Origin: Teredinibacter purpureus
GTDB taxonomy: Bacteria; Pseudomonadota; Gammaproteobacteria; Pseudomonadales; Cellvibrionaceae
Assembly: GCF_014217335.1 (NCBI RefSeq)
Contig: NZ_CP060092.1
Coordinates: 1,505,501 to 1,569,500 of the forward strand
Reading direction: 5' to 3'
Length of the DNA stretch: 64,000 nt
Part shown: positions 1 through 9,013 of the stretch, one piece after another
How positions within the stretch are numbered: position 1 is the first letter of the stretch
Layout of the letters: each line of letters opens with the position of its first letter
Notes under the pieces: model-generated
The model's database searches: none
Told to the model about the DNA's origin: nothing
Seen by the model: only the letters and a program-made list of their open reading frames with translations
Position numbers and translations under genes: made by a program

Positions 1-156
1 GGCTGGATGTTGAGAGAGGTGGGAAAGCGCGACGAATCGCGCGAACTACAGTTTCTCGACCAGTATTATACCGTTATGCCACGGACTATGCTGCGTTATG
101 CCATAGAGAAGTTTTCGCCAGAGGTGCGTGCGAGTTTTCTATCGGGTACGCGTTAG
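1..156 (+). CDS. DNA alkylation repair protein, C-terminal fragment
   Basis: An open frame enters from the left edge and runs 51 codons to a TAG stop. It reads G-W-M-L-R-E-V-G-K-R near the edge and later M-P-R-T-M-L-R-Y-A-I-E-K-F. Both are hallmarks of the C-terminal HEAT-like repeats of the AlkD-type DNA alkylation repair family, which removes alkylated purines from DNA. The start and most of the protein lie outside the window, so catalytic residues cannot be checked. Its stop overlaps by 4 bases the stop of the convergent DUF5916 gene, so the two genes end tail to tail. Confidence 0.8.
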   Translation, partial: GWMLREVGKRDESRELQFLDQYYTVMPRTMLRYAIEKFSPEVRASFLSGTR

Positions 157-2504
157 CTTTGCCATGCAAAACTAACTTTAGCGAAAACAGAACGTGAATC
201 TTTTTCTATCCCTTCTAGAGTGTCATCCTGAAACCCTCTATCAGCAAAACCTAAATAGAAAAGGCTTTGAGCGTTAAGCTTGTATGAGTACATGATTTGG
301 CTAGAAAAAAGCTTATCAACGGCATTTACATTGTTGTCGTCATCAGAATCAAAGTTGGCTTGGTATAGCGCCGCATTACGTTGGATGTCGGTGTACTGCA
401 TGACCAACTTTAGTTGGTTGCGAATATCAAACTGATAGCTAAGGCGCAAATCGGTTTGATTGGCTGAATACAGTTTTCCGCCGTCCAGCTGTTGTAATGA
501 GTCTGTTCGAATTGCCGTAGGATTAGCCGCTGTATCTATGGTGCTGTAGTTATGCGCGAGCCTCGCATTTAAGTGGTTGCTCAGCTGAAAATTGAGTGTA
601 ATGTTGGCCCTTGTAGTTGTGCCCGGCTGACTATTAGTATAGTCGATTGTGTCACCGTAAAGTGCAAACATTTGAAGCTGTAGGTTTGAAAGTGGTCGAA
701 AGCTGAGGTAAGCCTCTAAGAGTGCTTCATCGAAATAGTCCCCGCCAGAATTAAAATCCCCTTCGTAGAACTTCTCCGCCGCAATCGCACCGAGCCGAGC
801 GTATGATTGCAGGGTTCCATTGATAGCGGCAAATAGTTTAAGCTGATTTTTTAAGCGCTTATCATTTTGATCATGCACATAATCCCAGTCAAACCAAAGG
901 TAGGAGCGAGTGATAGCACTATTGGTATCGCCGTAATATTTGCGTTCGCCTTCAAGTGAAATCATTTTGTAATCGGCAGAGCTATTAAAACCCATGTCGG
1001 CTCGAAAGCCCGAGCCCACGTTTTTGTAGTTGGCTTCTAACCGATAATCTCGCGTATCTCGGATAAAGTCTAACGCAACTGCATGGCCTTGTTGTTGCTC
1101 CTCTAAATTGAATTCGTGTTGCAGGCTAAGTGGGTTCGCGCTGTCTGAAAAGGCTGTTTGATAGCGGATTTTGTCTTTTTCACCCAGCCAAATATGGCCG
1201 TCGATGGAAGCAACGATATTGCGATAGTCCTCGGCCTGCCGTGTGGTTATTAATGCGCCGAATTGATTGCGTGCACCTATGTCCATCCGGTAACGCGCAA
1301 TACCTATATTGCTGCCAATCGGTGTATCGTTATCTTCGTCGATCGGGTCTTCTATTACATATTCTGCAACATCTGAACTTTGATTGCCGGGTAGTAAAAA
1401 GGTCGTTGCGTTATCGTCGGCCATCAAAATGCCGTAGGCATGCGGGCCGCTCTTCCCCGTGAGTTTTACGCCAATATCCGGTTCGGCAATGTTGCGTGTG
1501 TGCACGAGATTAAAATTTCGGGTGGTGAAGTAATCCGAGCCGTCTAGAAAGAAAGGCCTGCGTTCTGGTAAAAACAGAGAGTAGGTATTGTTGACATTAA
1601 GTTGTGCGGCATCGGCTTCAATCTGTGAAAAATCTGGGTTTATAGTGGCGTTTACGACGGCGTTCTCGGTTATGCCCCAGCGTAAATCAAGTCCTGGTTG
1701 GGAATCTGTATCGCCTTTGTCCCAATCACCAGGTACGTCGTCGCGCGTGTTATTTTTGCTGAGCGTGAGTGTTGGTGTAAGTTGAAAATTATTGCCGGGT
1801 TTTACATTCGTAAAGCCCGAGACTTTATGGTATTGGCAAAGGTTACAGCTAATATTGGGGTCGCGTTGTATGTGTGTAAGCCAACGCGTTATGTCGCGTG
1901 GGTAAGCTCGGAAAATACCTACGCCCCAAGTAAGTTCCCCAGTACTGTTGGGAAACCGGAGTGCGCGAAAAGGAATACTGATCTCTGCTGTCCAGCCGTC
2001 GTCGGTAATCTTTGCCGCGCTATACCAAATGCCGTTCCATGCGGTAGTGGCCCTCCAGCCATTGGTGTCATCCACTCGGCCGTCTTGCTGAACGCCAAAG
2101 GGGTTGACATAAAACTCATAGCCATTGCGCTCACCATCAAACGTGTCGAGCACAATTCCCACCATATCATCGCCCCATATGGCATCTCGATCCGAGAGGT
2201 GAGCACGGATATTTTCAGGGTTAGGGTCATATGCGTGTATGGCGAGATGTAAACTTTCGCCATCTTCATATAGATAAGCAGAGGTTTTGATATCGGTAGG
2301 AATACCTTCGCCTGGATTGTTTTCAAACGCTAAGTCAAAAGGTGTGGCTTGTTGCCAAACCTGTTCGTCTAGAACACCATCTAATGTGGGGGCTATGGCT
2401 ATATGGGTAAGAGCTAATCTGTTTTGTGAATAAGCCGATGGAGAAAACAATAAAAAAAGAGAGGAAACAAAAATACAAAGAGACGAGGGCAAAAATTGAA
2501 ACAT
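153..2504 (-). CDS. CBM9-like / DUF5916 envelope protein
   Basis: A protein of about 783 residues. I chose the ATG at 2504 because it starts a clean signal peptide (M-F-Q-F-L-P-S-S then a hydrophobic run ending S-A-Y-S-Q), with a GGAG 12 bases upstream; a TTG 9 codons earlier is the other possible start. After the signal comes a carbohydrate-binding family 9-like domain (P-T-L-D-G-V-L-D-E-Q-V-W, then a D-D-M-V-G-I-V-L-D-T-F-D segment), typical of DUF5916 proteins. The rest fits the DUF5916 region, which is predicted to be beta-rich. The chain ends in an aromatic-containing strand (F-A-K-V-S-F-A-W-Q-S) like outer-membrane barrels. Family members are common in marine polysaccharide degraders, but their function is not established. 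The gene stands alone between a convergent and a co-oriented neighbour. Confidence 0.8.
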   Translation of the reverse strand: MFQFLPSSLCIFVSSLFLLFSPSAYSQNRLALTHIAIAPTLDGVLDEQVWQQATPFDLAFENNPGEGIPTDIKTSAYLYEDGESLHLAIHAYDPNPENIRAHLSDRDAIWGDDMVGIVLDTFDGERNGYEFYVNPFGVQQDGRVDDTNGWRATTAWNGIWYSAAKITDDGWTAEISIPFRALRFPNSTGELTWGVGIFRAYPRDITRWLTHIQRDPNISCNLCQYHKVSGFTNVKPGNNFQLTPTLTLSKNNTRDDVPGDWDKGDTDSQPGLDLRWGITENAVVNATINPDFSQIEADAAQLNVNNTYSLFLPERRPFFLDGSDYFTTRNFNLVHTRNIAEPDIGVKLTGKSGPHAYGILMADDNATTFLLPGNQSSDVAEYVIEDPIDEDNDTPIGSNIGIARYRMDIGARNQFGALITTRQAEDYRNIVASIDGHIWLGEKDKIRYQTAFSDSANPLSLQHEFNLEEQQQGHAVALDFIRDTRDYRLEANYKNVGSGFRADMGFNSSADYKMISLEGERKYYGDTNSAITRSYLWFDWDYVHDQNDKRLKNQLKLFAAINGTLQSYARLGAIAAEKFYEGDFNSGGDYFDEALLEAYLSFRPLSNLQLQMFALYGDTIDYTNSQPGTTTRANITLNFQLSNHLNARLAHNYSTIDTAANPTAIRTDSLQQLDGGKLYSANQTDLRLSYQFDIRNQLKLVMQYTDIQRNAALYQANFDSDDDNNVNAVDKLFSSQIMYSYKLNAQSLFYLGFADRGFQDDTLEGIEKDSRSVFAKVSFAWQS

Positions 2505-2632
2505 GTTGCGAGAAAACTCCACTAGCACCAATACATATAATAAGCAGAATTTTTTGAGCTTATCGATCGGCCGTTATTCTACAGCACTTTGGTCAAAGTA
2601 AAGTTTTAGTGAAAAATATTTGAACGACAAAA

Positions 2633-3577
2633 TTAAGCGGCTTTTTTCTGGAACGATTCGTAAGTTGCTACAGTCAAGACAATTGCGCCGCCGACAGCGA
2701 TGTGGGGGGTTAAGGTTTCCCCAATCATCATCCAGGCGAACAGAGATGCGAGCAACGGTTGTAGGCAGCTTATAAGTGCCACGGTTTTTGCGCTTAATAG
2801 TTTTAAGCTAACGCTTAATAGTGTGTGGGCGCCGGCTGTACAAAAAATGCCGAGCAGCGCTAATAACCACCAGTTATGTAAATCGAGGGTTGCGACGGTA
2901 GGCCAATCCGTAAAGCCAACAAAAATGAGTGCTGTAGCAATGGTTTGGTGCAGCATTAAGTGGCTACTGGGAACGTGATGAGCTAAATATTTCTGGCTTG
3001 TATTGCGCAACGAAAAGAGTAAAGCAGAGGTTATTCCCCAAAACACGCCTTCTCGTATGTTGCCGCTAACGAGAGACTCTTCGCCAGAGACCATGGTAAC
3101 AACACCGATAAAAACAATAATTGCGGCCGCTATATCAATGCCTTTAGGCGATGAGTGTCGAAAAAAAGGCTCGATCAAAACGGTTAAAACGGGGTAACTG
3201 AAGAGCGCAATAATGCCAACAGCAACAGACGAGACCTGCATAGCATGAAAAAATGTTACCCAATGAAGACCAAGAATAACCCCCAACCCGTAAACGATAA
3301 TACTTGTTTTTATAGTGGGCAATGTTAATGAGTGACGGCGAATGAGTAGTAAGCAGGCAATACCCAGTGCGGCGATAACGCTACGAAGGTGCGTAATAGA
3401 GGTAGAGTCGAGTTGAATAGATTTAGCAAATAGCCCATTTAAGCTCAACAAGAAAACAGAGGTATACAGCGAAGCGAAACCCGACGAAAGAAAACGACTG
3501 GAAGTGGAGCTGATAGGGGTCGACAACGTGAGCGTCTCGAAAGTGACTGTGGCGTGTAGTGTACCGACAAACACCAA
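2633..3577 (-). CDS. EamA/DMT-family transporter
   Basis: An integral membrane protein of up to 314 residues with about ten hydrophobic segments arranged as two EamA repeats (roughly residues 35-160 and 175-305). This is the layout of drug/metabolite transporters such as RhaT- or YdcZ-like exporters. The motif G-L-H-W-V-T-F-F-H-A-M is typical of the first repeat, and S-L-R-N-T-S-Q-K-Y-L begins the second. The substrate cannot be predicted. The first ATG codon lies well inside the first repeat, so translation must begin at TTG or GTG. The exact start is uncertain and the real protein may be 20-30 residues shorter. The gene is divergent from the fumarate reductase operon. Confidence 0.85.
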   Translation of the reverse strand: MVFVGTLHATVTFETLTLSTPISSTSSRFLSSGFASLYTSVFLLSLNGLFAKSIQLDSTSITHLRSVIAALGIACLLLIRRHSLTLPTIKTSIIVYGLGVILGLHWVTFFHAMQVSSVAVGIIALFSYPVLTVLIEPFFRHSSPKGIDIAAAIIVFIGVVTMVSGEESLVSGNIREGVFWGITSALLFSLRNTSQKYLAHHVPSSHLMLHQTIATALIFVGFTDWPTVATLDLHNWWLLALLGIFCTAGAHTLLSVSLKLLSAKTVALISCLQPLLASLFAWMMIGETLTPHIAVGGAIVLTVATYESFQKKAA

Positions 3578-3870
3578 TACCTACGATAGCCTATCCATGC
3601 CGTGCAAGTGATCGAGAACAATTTTTATGTAGATGTTTAGAGCTGTCCACGCTTGCGGCGTATAAGTTGGTCTATTAATGAACGGTTACCCTTTTTTAAA
3701 ATGTGGTTATTGTTTGTTTTACGGCGAGGTCATTTTAGTCTACGTTATGTTTCATAACCCATAATGATGCATTCATGCGGCTCCATTTGATGTAAAGCAT
3801 AATGGTAGACTGTTGCTGATGGTGTAATACGTTTGAGTTAATTCTATTGTCACAAAGGAGGTATTTTCGG
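3578..3870. promoter_or_regulatory. divergent intergenic region upstream of frdC
   Basis: This 293-base stretch lies between the divergent transporter and frdC genes and must hold both promoters. A near-perfect Shine-Dalgarno AAGGAGGT at 3855-3862 sits 8-9 bases before the frdC ATG at 3871, which fixes that start. I see no convincing -35/-10 pair. A TTGAT half site at 3787-3791 recalls FNR but lacks the second half. Confidence 0.5.
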
Positions 3871-4632
3871 ATGTCATCAGTAGTAGAGCGTGCCGTAAAG
3901 CCTAATCGCTGGCCAGCCATCATGGATATAGTGCAGGGTGGTACGGGTTTATTCTTAGTGCTCTTTATGTGGACGCACATGTTTATGGTGTCCAGTATTC
4001 TTATCAGTAAAGACGCTATGTATTGGGTCGCTCGTATGTTCGAGGCTGAACCAATTTTTGGAAAACCCTACCCTGTACTGGTTAGCGGTTTCGCCGTTTT
4101 TATTCTAGGGTTGATTATTGTGCATGCCTTTTTGGCTTTGCGACGTTTTCCTAATAGTGCGGGCCAATACCGCACGCTTCATACTCATATTAGTGGCTTA
4201 AAGCATAGCGATACTACACTGTGGTATGTGCAGGTGATTACAGGTTTTGCGCTGTTTTTTATGGCCTCCGTGCACTTGTACCAGTTGATCTCTCATCCCT
4301 CCGATATTGGCCCCTATGCGTCGTCCGACCGCGTATGGACCGGCATGATGTGGCCGCTGTATTTGGTGTTGCTGTTTGTGGTCGAACTCCACGCAGGCAT
4401 AGGTATTTATCGTTTAGTAGTGAAGTGGGGGCTATTCCTAGGTAATAACCCCAAGCGTAACCGCCGTCGCTTATATGTTATTAAATGGTTGCTCACAGCG
4501 TTTTTCCTTGTGCTCGGTATTGCTACCTTAGCGGCTTATATGAAGACCGGGTATGAGCATGCGGACCGGGCAGGCGAACGATACGTGCCGAGCCATTTAG
4601 AACAAACGGGCGCATCGCCTCACGGCCACTAA
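3871..4632 (+). CDS. frdC: fumarate reductase/succinate dehydrogenase dihaem cytochrome b subunit
   Basis: The membrane anchor of a quinol:fumarate reductase or succinate:quinone reductase, 253 residues with five hydrophobic helices. The start at 3871 follows a perfect Shine-Dalgarno; upstream in-frame TTG codons have none. Histidines at 36, 85, 135 and 174 have exactly the spacing of the four axial haem ligands of Wolinella succinogenes FrdC (44, 93, 143, 182, a constant offset of 8). At the same offset E58 and E172 match Glu66 (menaquinol oxidation) and Glu180 (the transmembrane proton path) of that enzyme. This single large subunit replaces the SdhC/SdhD pair of the E. coli type. The order frdC-frdA-frdB is the same as in Wolinella. 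Whether it works as fumarate reductase or succinate dehydrogenase cannot be told from sequence. Confidence 0.9.
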   Translation: MSSVVERAVKPNRWPAIMDIVQGGTGLFLVLFMWTHMFMVSSILISKDAMYWVARMFEAEPIFGKPYPVLVSGFAVFILGLIIVHAFLALRRFPNSAGQYRTLHTHISGLKHSDTTLWYVQVITGFALFFMASVHLYQLISHPSDIGPYASSDRVWTGMMWPLYLVLLFVVELHAGIGIYRLVVKWGLFLGNNPKRNRRRLYVIKWLLTAFFLVLGIATLAAYMKTGYEHADRAGERYVPSHLEQTGASPHGH

Positions 4633-4683
4633 CACTCAACGCCAACCGACCCGAATTTTGAATTTAAAAATCAGGACTCTGTA

Positions 4684-6690
4684 ATGAAAACGATTTATAC
4701 CGATGCTTTGGTAATAGGTGGTGGCCTTGCGGGCTTGCGAGCCGCGATAGGCGTTCGTCGTCAAGGCCATGATGTGATTGTACTCAGCTTAGTACCGCCC
4801 AAACGTTCTCACTCGGCGGCAGCCCAAGGCGGCATGCAAGCGAGTTTAGGTAATACACTAAAAGGTCAAGGTGATAACGAAGATATCCATTTCGCTGATA
4901 CAGTAAAAGGCTCCGACTGGGGCTGTGATCAAGACGTTGCGCGCATGTTTGTCAACACTGCACCTAAAGCCATACGCGAACTTGCTGCGTGGGGTGTGCC
5001 GTGGGGGCGTGTTGAGCGTGGCGCGCACAACAGTGTTATAGATGGTAAAAATGTATCGCTTACCGAAAAAGACGAGGCTCATGGTCTAATTTCGGCCCGT
5101 AACTTTGGTGGCACACAAAAATGGCGAACGTGTTTTGTCAGTGACGGCACCGGCCACTCCATGCTCTATACCATGAGCAACCAAGCTGTTGCGGAAGATA
5201 TTCCTGTGCACGAGCGCATGGAGGCTATCTCCTTAATTCATGATGGCGAGCGCTGCTATGGCGCTGTGGTACGCAATTTAATGACGGGCGAATTGCTCAC
5301 CTATATAGCCAAAACCACCTGTATCGCCACTGGCGGTTACGGTCGCATTTATCGTGCAACCACTAATGCCGTCATTAATGAAGGTATGGGTACTGCCCTT
5401 GCGCTGGAAACCGGCGTGGCTACCCTCGGCAATATGGAAGCGGTACAGTTCCACCCCACCGGTATTTTTCCTGCGGGTATTTTGGTTACCGAAGGTTGCC
5501 GTGGTGATGGTGGCCTATTGTTGGATAAAGACCTACACCGCTTTATGCCTGACTACGAACCCGAGAAAAAAGAGCTTGCCTCGCGCGATGTGGTTAGCCG
5601 CTGGATGGAGCACCATATTCGCAGCGGCAAAGGTGTGCAAAGCCGTTTCGGTGAACACCTATGGTTAGATATTCGTTTGCTCGGTAAAAAACATATTGAA
5701 GGTAAGTTGCGCGAAGTAAAAGAAATTTGTGAATATTTTCTTGGCGTAAATCCCGTAACCGATTTAATTCCTGTGCGCCCATGTCAGCACTATTCAATGG
5801 GTGGCGTGCGCACCGATTACCGCGGAGAATCCCCCTCGCTTAAAGGGCTGTTTGCCGCAGGTGAAGCCGCGTGTTGGGATATGCACGGTTTTAACCGCCT
5901 TGGCGGTAACTCCGTAGCCGAAACTGTGGTCGCGGGCATGATTGTGGGCGAAAACATGGGCCAGTTTATTGGTGGTAGTGGAGCCGATATAAACGTATCT
6001 ACGGCCCTAATTCGCGAGGCGTATAACAAGCAGGCTGAACGCTTAGCCGGTTATTGCAATAGCAACGGTGACGAAAACCCTTTCCACATTATGCGCGAAA
6101 TGCAGGAGTTAATGAGTTCCAATGTGGCTATTTTCCGAGGCGGAGAAAAGTTACAAGAAGCGGTTGATCAATTAAAAGTGTTGGCTCAGCGCGCGAAAAA
6201 TATAAAAGTGCACAGCAGTGCCCAAGGTGGCAGCCCTGAATTGGTTGCGGCCTACCGTGTAGAAAGCATGCTGCGCTTAAGCTTGTGTGTTGCGCAGGGC
6301 GCATTGGCGCGCGAAGAAAGTCGCGGCGCACACTACCGTGAAGATTTTAAATTACGTAACGATAAAGACTGGCTCTGCCGAACACTGGCGAGCTGGAAAA
6401 GCCCAGAAGACACCATGCCCACACTTAATTACGAGCCTTTAGACGTAACAACAATGGAAATGCCTCCGAATTGGCGCGGCTATGGGGCAAAGGACCGCAT
6501 CGAACACCCCGATACGGAGCAACGTCAAGCCGTTGTGGATGCCGTAAAAGCCAAGCATGAAGGTGGTAATCGTTTTGACGCACAAAACGAACTCATGCCA
6601 TTTGAGGAGAAGCTACCCGAAAATTTGCGTGGAAAAAATGCGCGTTTGGGTGAAAATGAAAACGGCCAGTTGGCGAACGCAGGTAAGTAA
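4684..6690 (+). CDS. frdA: fumarate reductase/succinate dehydrogenase flavoprotein subunit
   Basis: The catalytic flavoprotein that interconverts fumarate and succinate, 668 residues. The N-terminus has the dinucleotide-binding motif G-G-G-L-A-G (12-17). H43 in S-H-S-A-A-A-Q-G-G is the covalent FAD attachment site. R301 in S-R-D-V-V-S-R is the expected proton-shuttle arginine, at the same number as in Wolinella. The substrate-binding H-P-T-G and E-G-C-R-G-D-G-G segments are present, as is the late FAD segment L-F-A-A-G-E-A-A. There is no signal peptide, so the protein faces the cytoplasm. A CAGGA stands about 8 bases before the ATG. It lies 51 bases after frdC and 12 before frdB, clearly one operon. 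The length is close to Wolinella FrdA (about 656) and longer than the E. coli SdhA type. Confidence 0.95.
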   Translation: MKTIYTDALVIGGGLAGLRAAIGVRRQGHDVIVLSLVPPKRSHSAAAQGGMQASLGNTLKGQGDNEDIHFADTVKGSDWGCDQDVARMFVNTAPKAIRELAAWGVPWGRVERGAHNSVIDGKNVSLTEKDEAHGLISARNFGGTQKWRTCFVSDGTGHSMLYTMSNQAVAEDIPVHERMEAISLIHDGERCYGAVVRNLMTGELLTYIAKTTCIATGGYGRIYRATTNAVINEGMGTALALETGVATLGNMEAVQFHPTGIFPAGILVTEGCRGDGGLLLDKDLHRFMPDYEPEKKELASRDVVSRWMEHHIRSGKGVQSRFGEHLWLDIRLLGKKHIEGKLREVKEICEYFLGVNPVTDLIPVRPCQHYSMGGVRTDYRGESPSLKGLFAAGEAACWDMHGFNRLGGNSVAETVVAGMIVGENMGQFIGGSGADINVSTALIREAYNKQAERLAGYCNSNGDENPFHIMREMQELMSSNVAIFRGGEKLQEAVDQLKVLAQRAKNIKVHSSAQGGSPELVAAYRVESMLRLSLCVAQGALAREESRGAHYREDFKLRNDKDWLCRTLASWKSPEDTMPTLNYEPLDVTTMEMPPNWRGYGAKDRIEHPDTEQRQAVVDAVKAKHEGGNRFDAQNELMPFEEKLPENLRGKNARLGENENGQLANAGK

Positions 6691-6702
6691 GAGGAAAATG
6701 AC

Positions 6703-7467
6703 GTGAATACCATTCCTGTAAAACAAGTGGAAGCCGAACCTGGCGAATATAGAACTTTGAGCGTTAACGTGTTTCGCCATAACCCTATGGATGAAAATAG
6801 CGTGCCTCACTTCGAGACCTTTGAGGTGGAAGAAGCAGATTCCATGACTCTCTTTATTTTGCTTAACGAGATTCGCGAAAATCAAGACCCTAGCGTGCAA
6901 TTCGATTTTGTTTGCCGCGCAGGTATCTGTGGCAGTTGTGCGATGCTTGTTAATGGTCGCCCCAAACTCGCGTGTCGAACGCTCACCAAAGATTTACCGG
7001 CAGTATTAAACCTTGCGCCTCTGCCCGGTTTTGAGTTGATCGGCGACCTTTCTGTGAATACCGGTAAGTGGATGCGTAATATGAGCGAACACTTAGAAAC
7101 GTGGATTCACAATAAAGAGGAAGAACGTGATTTTTGCGAGATAGAAGAAAAAATGGAGCCGGAAGTTGCTGACAAAATTTACGAGCTGGAACGTTGCGTA
7201 GAATGCGGCTGCTGCATTGCCGCCTGCGGTACAGCGCAAATGCGAACCGATTTTGTAGGTGCCGTGGGAATCAATCAGTTGGCGCGTTTTAGAATAGACC
7301 CCCGTGACGATCGTACGGATGCCGATTACTACGAAGTGCTCGGTACTGAAGACGGTGTATTCGGCTGTATGACCCTGCTCGGCTGCGAGGATATGTGTCC
7401 GAAGGAGCTGCCGTTGGCTCAGCAAATTGCGTATATGCGTAGAAAAATGGCGTTGTCCGGCGTCTAG
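6703..7467 (+). CDS. frdB: fumarate reductase/succinate dehydrogenase iron-sulfur subunit
   Basis: The electron-transfer subunit linking the flavoprotein to the membrane haems, 254 residues. The start is GTG, 8 bases after a GAGG; an ATG just upstream (6698) opens a three-codon frame only. C71, C76, C79 and C91 bind the [2Fe-2S] cluster. C165, C168, C171 and C175, with the later cysteines in G-C-M-T-L-L-G-C-E-D-M-C-P, serve the [4Fe-4S] and [3Fe-4S] clusters. All the N-terminal spacings match Wolinella FrdB with a constant offset. It is the last gene of the frdCAB operon and is followed by a strong hairpin. A degenerate second copy of its last 21 codons lies at 8951-9013. Confidence 0.95.
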   Translation: MNTIPVKQVEAEPGEYRTLSVNVFRHNPMDENSVPHFETFEVEEADSMTLFILLNEIRENQDPSVQFDFVCRAGICGSCAMLVNGRPKLACRTLTKDLPAVLNLAPLPGFELIGDLSVNTGKWMRNMSEHLETWIHNKEEERDFCEIEEKMEPEVADKIYELERCVECGCCIAACGTAQMRTDFVGAVGINQLARFRIDPRDDRTDADYYEVLGTEDGVFGCMTLLGCEDMCPKELPLAQQIAYMRRKMALSGV

Positions 7468-7496
7468 TCGTTCAAACCGTTTCTGACCTTAGCCTT

Positions 7497-7537
7497 CCAA
7501 GCCTTTAATAGACCTCAATGGACTATTAAAGGCTTGG
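7497..7537 (+). terminator. hairpin terminator after frdB
   Basis: A perfect 15-base inverted repeat (CCAAGCCTTTAATAG at 7497-7511, its complement at 7523-7537) with an 11-base loop lies 29 bases after the frdB stop. The tract after it (TGTCTTGAAATTCTG) is only moderately T-rich, so termination strength is uncertain, but position and stem fit the end of the frdCAB transcript. Confidence 0.7.
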
Positions 7538-7694
7538 TGTCTTGAAATTCTGTTATCCTCCTGAATCGACCCTAATCGCTGTTATAGTCCATTACTGTCT
7601 GTTCGAAAAGGCATTATAACGGATGGTATTCTCTTAAAAAACGCGCCTGAGCCAGAAGAGAAATCGTGAGCGAGTGAACGATTAATTCAAGCTT

Positions 7695-7772
7695 TTGACG
7701 TAGAGCCAGTAAACTGGTCTAGAATAGATTAATGGGGCTTTACTGCGGCTTTGCAATACAATACTGTATTGT
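7695..7772 (+). promoter_or_regulatory. candidate promoter with two operator-like palindromes
   Basis: TTGACG (7695-7700) and TAGAAT (7720-7725) form a possible sigma-70 promoter with a long 19-base spacer. Inside the spacer is CCAGT-aa-ACTGG (7706-7717). Just downstream, ACAATAC-t-GTATTGT (7758-7772) is a perfect 7+1+7 palindrome where a repressor could bind. The gene at 7857 starts 84 bases later. The binding protein is unknown and none of this is tested. Confidence 0.35.
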
Positions 7773-7856
7773 CAGGCTGTCTATATCCTCTGTGTCTAGC
7801 GCAGATTATTGGCCATTGTTCCTCACTATTAAGCGTCCCTCTATTTTTGTAAAGCT

Positions 7857-8699
7857 ATGAAAAAAGTAGTGTTTTCTTTTCTTTTCTCCGCTCTATTTAT
7901 ATTGGCGCCTATTGAGGTGTTGGCTGAAAAAGTTATAACGCACTGTATGCAGGGCGATAAAAGTTATACAGTCGATTTGCTGAAGCTAGCCCTTAATACA
8001 CAAAAGTACGTATATGAATTAGAGCGTAACGATTGGTTTTGTTCTGAAAAGCGAAAGTTAAAATCTGTATTTGAACGTGACATTAAAATTATTTGGGCTG
8101 GCGCTAGCGTTGAGTTAGAAGAAAAGCTAATACCGGTACGTATTCCCATTTTTAAAGGTCTCACAAGTTATCGCGTGCTCCTCATTAGGAGAAGCGAGCA
8201 GGTAAAATTTTCGAAAATTCAGACATTAAGTGATTTTAAATTGTTGAGCCTTGGTCAAGCTGAAGATTGGGTCGACACAAAAATATTTCGAGCGTCTGGT
8301 ATTCGAGTAGTAACATCTCACAGCTTCGAAGTATTGCCAAAAATGTTGTCTCATGGGCGCTTTGATGCTTTTCCTCGAGGAATACAGCAGGCATGGAATG
8401 ACGCGCAACAGTTTTCTAATCTCGGCTTGGAAGTTGAGCAAGAATTGGCTTTTCATTACCGGTTGCCCTCCTATTTCTATTTATCTCCCGATAGCGCCGA
8501 TCTCGCTAAAACATTAGAGAAGGGTTTGGAAGCGCTTATAGCCAGTGGTGAGTTCGATAGGTTTTTTTATTCTCACCCTCTTATTATTGAAGGTCTAAGA
8601 AATTTCAATATTAAACAGCGTAGAGTGTTTGAGTTGCCTAACCCCTTTCTACCTACAAAGGTTCCTACGGAACGCGAAGAATTATGGCTTAACTTTTAA
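7857..8699 (+). CDS. orphan periplasmic substrate-binding-like protein
   Basis: A 280-residue protein with a signal peptide (M-K-K-V-V-F-S-F then a hydrophobic stretch to E-V-L-A-E). The rest resembles family-3 periplasmic solute-binding proteins. It has the pattern G-Q-x3-W-x-D-T-x3-R-x2-G-I (about residues 136-153) followed by L-x2-M-L-x2-G-R-F-D (about 166-176), shared with the protein at 14062-15021. No permease or ATPase gene lies near either, so it is probably not part of an ordinary ABC importer. It may instead be a sensor or stray ligand binder, but the ligand is unknown. The gene sits alone behind an operator-like palindrome, in an interval that appears to have been duplicated. Confidence 0.7.
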   Translation: MKKVVFSFLFSALFILAPIEVLAEKVITHCMQGDKSYTVDLLKLALNTQKYVYELERNDWFCSEKRKLKSVFERDIKIIWAGASVELEEKLIPVRIPIFKGLTSYRVLLIRRSEQVKFSKIQTLSDFKLLSLGQAEDWVDTKIFRASGIRVVTSHSFEVLPKMLSHGRFDAFPRGIQQAWNDAQQFSNLGLEVEQELAFHYRLPSYFYLSPDSADLAKTLEKGLEALIASGEFDRFFYSHPLIIEGLRNFNIKQRRVFELPNPFLPTKVPTEREELWLNF

Positions 8700-8821
8700 T
8701 AACACGTTTAGTTCTGGAGCGTGTGCCGGGTAACCGAAATCCCTCGTACTACTTTTACCCGTGGTGTGGTTGACCAGCGTAGGGTGCTGATACTCTAAAA
8801 CTGATCGTATTCACACAATCT

Positions 8822-8938
8822 TAAGCGTTTGCCTTGTCTATTAACGTTTAACACTCCTTTTCGCCCAGCCGAGACGTGCCTATTTCTTGTTGTCGTCGGC
8901 GTCGATATTTTACGGGTTGATCGTTTGTTTGGCGCTAG
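8822..8938 (-). pseudogene. degenerate copy of the degS C-terminal end
   Basis: Read on the plus strand, this stretch lines up with the 3' part of the real degS gene at about 10808-10945. Matches include GCCGAGAC, GCCTATTTCTTGTTG and the surrounding positions, with small gaps. Translated on the minus strand it still shows N-D-Q-x-V and Q-Q-E-I-G-T-S-R-L-G, against N-N-Q-M-V and Q-Q-E-I-G-E-S-R-P-G in DegS (residues 351-360, end of the PDZ domain). Stops and frame changes follow directly, so it cannot be functional. It has the same orientation as degS. Confidence 0.7.
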
Positions 8939-8950
8939 TGTGGGCGTCTT

Positions 8951-9013
8951 AAGGGCCCGCCGTTGGCTCAGTAAATTGCGCGCATGCGTAGGCGTTTGGC
9001 TTTGGTAAAATAA
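8951..9013 (+). pseudogene. degenerate copy of the frdB 3' end
   Basis: Twenty-one codons read K-G-P-P-L-A-Q-stop-I-A-R-M-R-R-R-L-A-L-V-K-stop. The intact frdB ends K-E-L-P-L-A-Q-Q-I-A-Y-M-R-R-K-M-A-L. The shared DNA includes CCGTTGGCTCAG and AAATTGCG, and the internal stop is a CAA to TAA change. No other part of frdB is recognisable upstream: the match starts about a dozen bases after the degS fossil ends. It is a remnant of a duplicated or recombined second frdB tail. Confidence 0.75.

Noticed and set aside
153..2531. Longer form of the DUF5916 protein starting at TTG 2531
   Set aside because: The extra nine residues would spoil the signal peptide that starts at ATG 2504.
3787..3800. TTGATGTAAAGCAT, like an FNR site, upstream of frdC
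   Set aside because: Only the left half agrees with TTGAT-N4-ATCAA. The right half (AGCAT) has two mismatches, so it is not called.
4858..5082. Minus-strand frame inside frdA
   Set aside because: It lies within a clearly coding, well-conserved gene on the other strand and has no ribosome-binding site.
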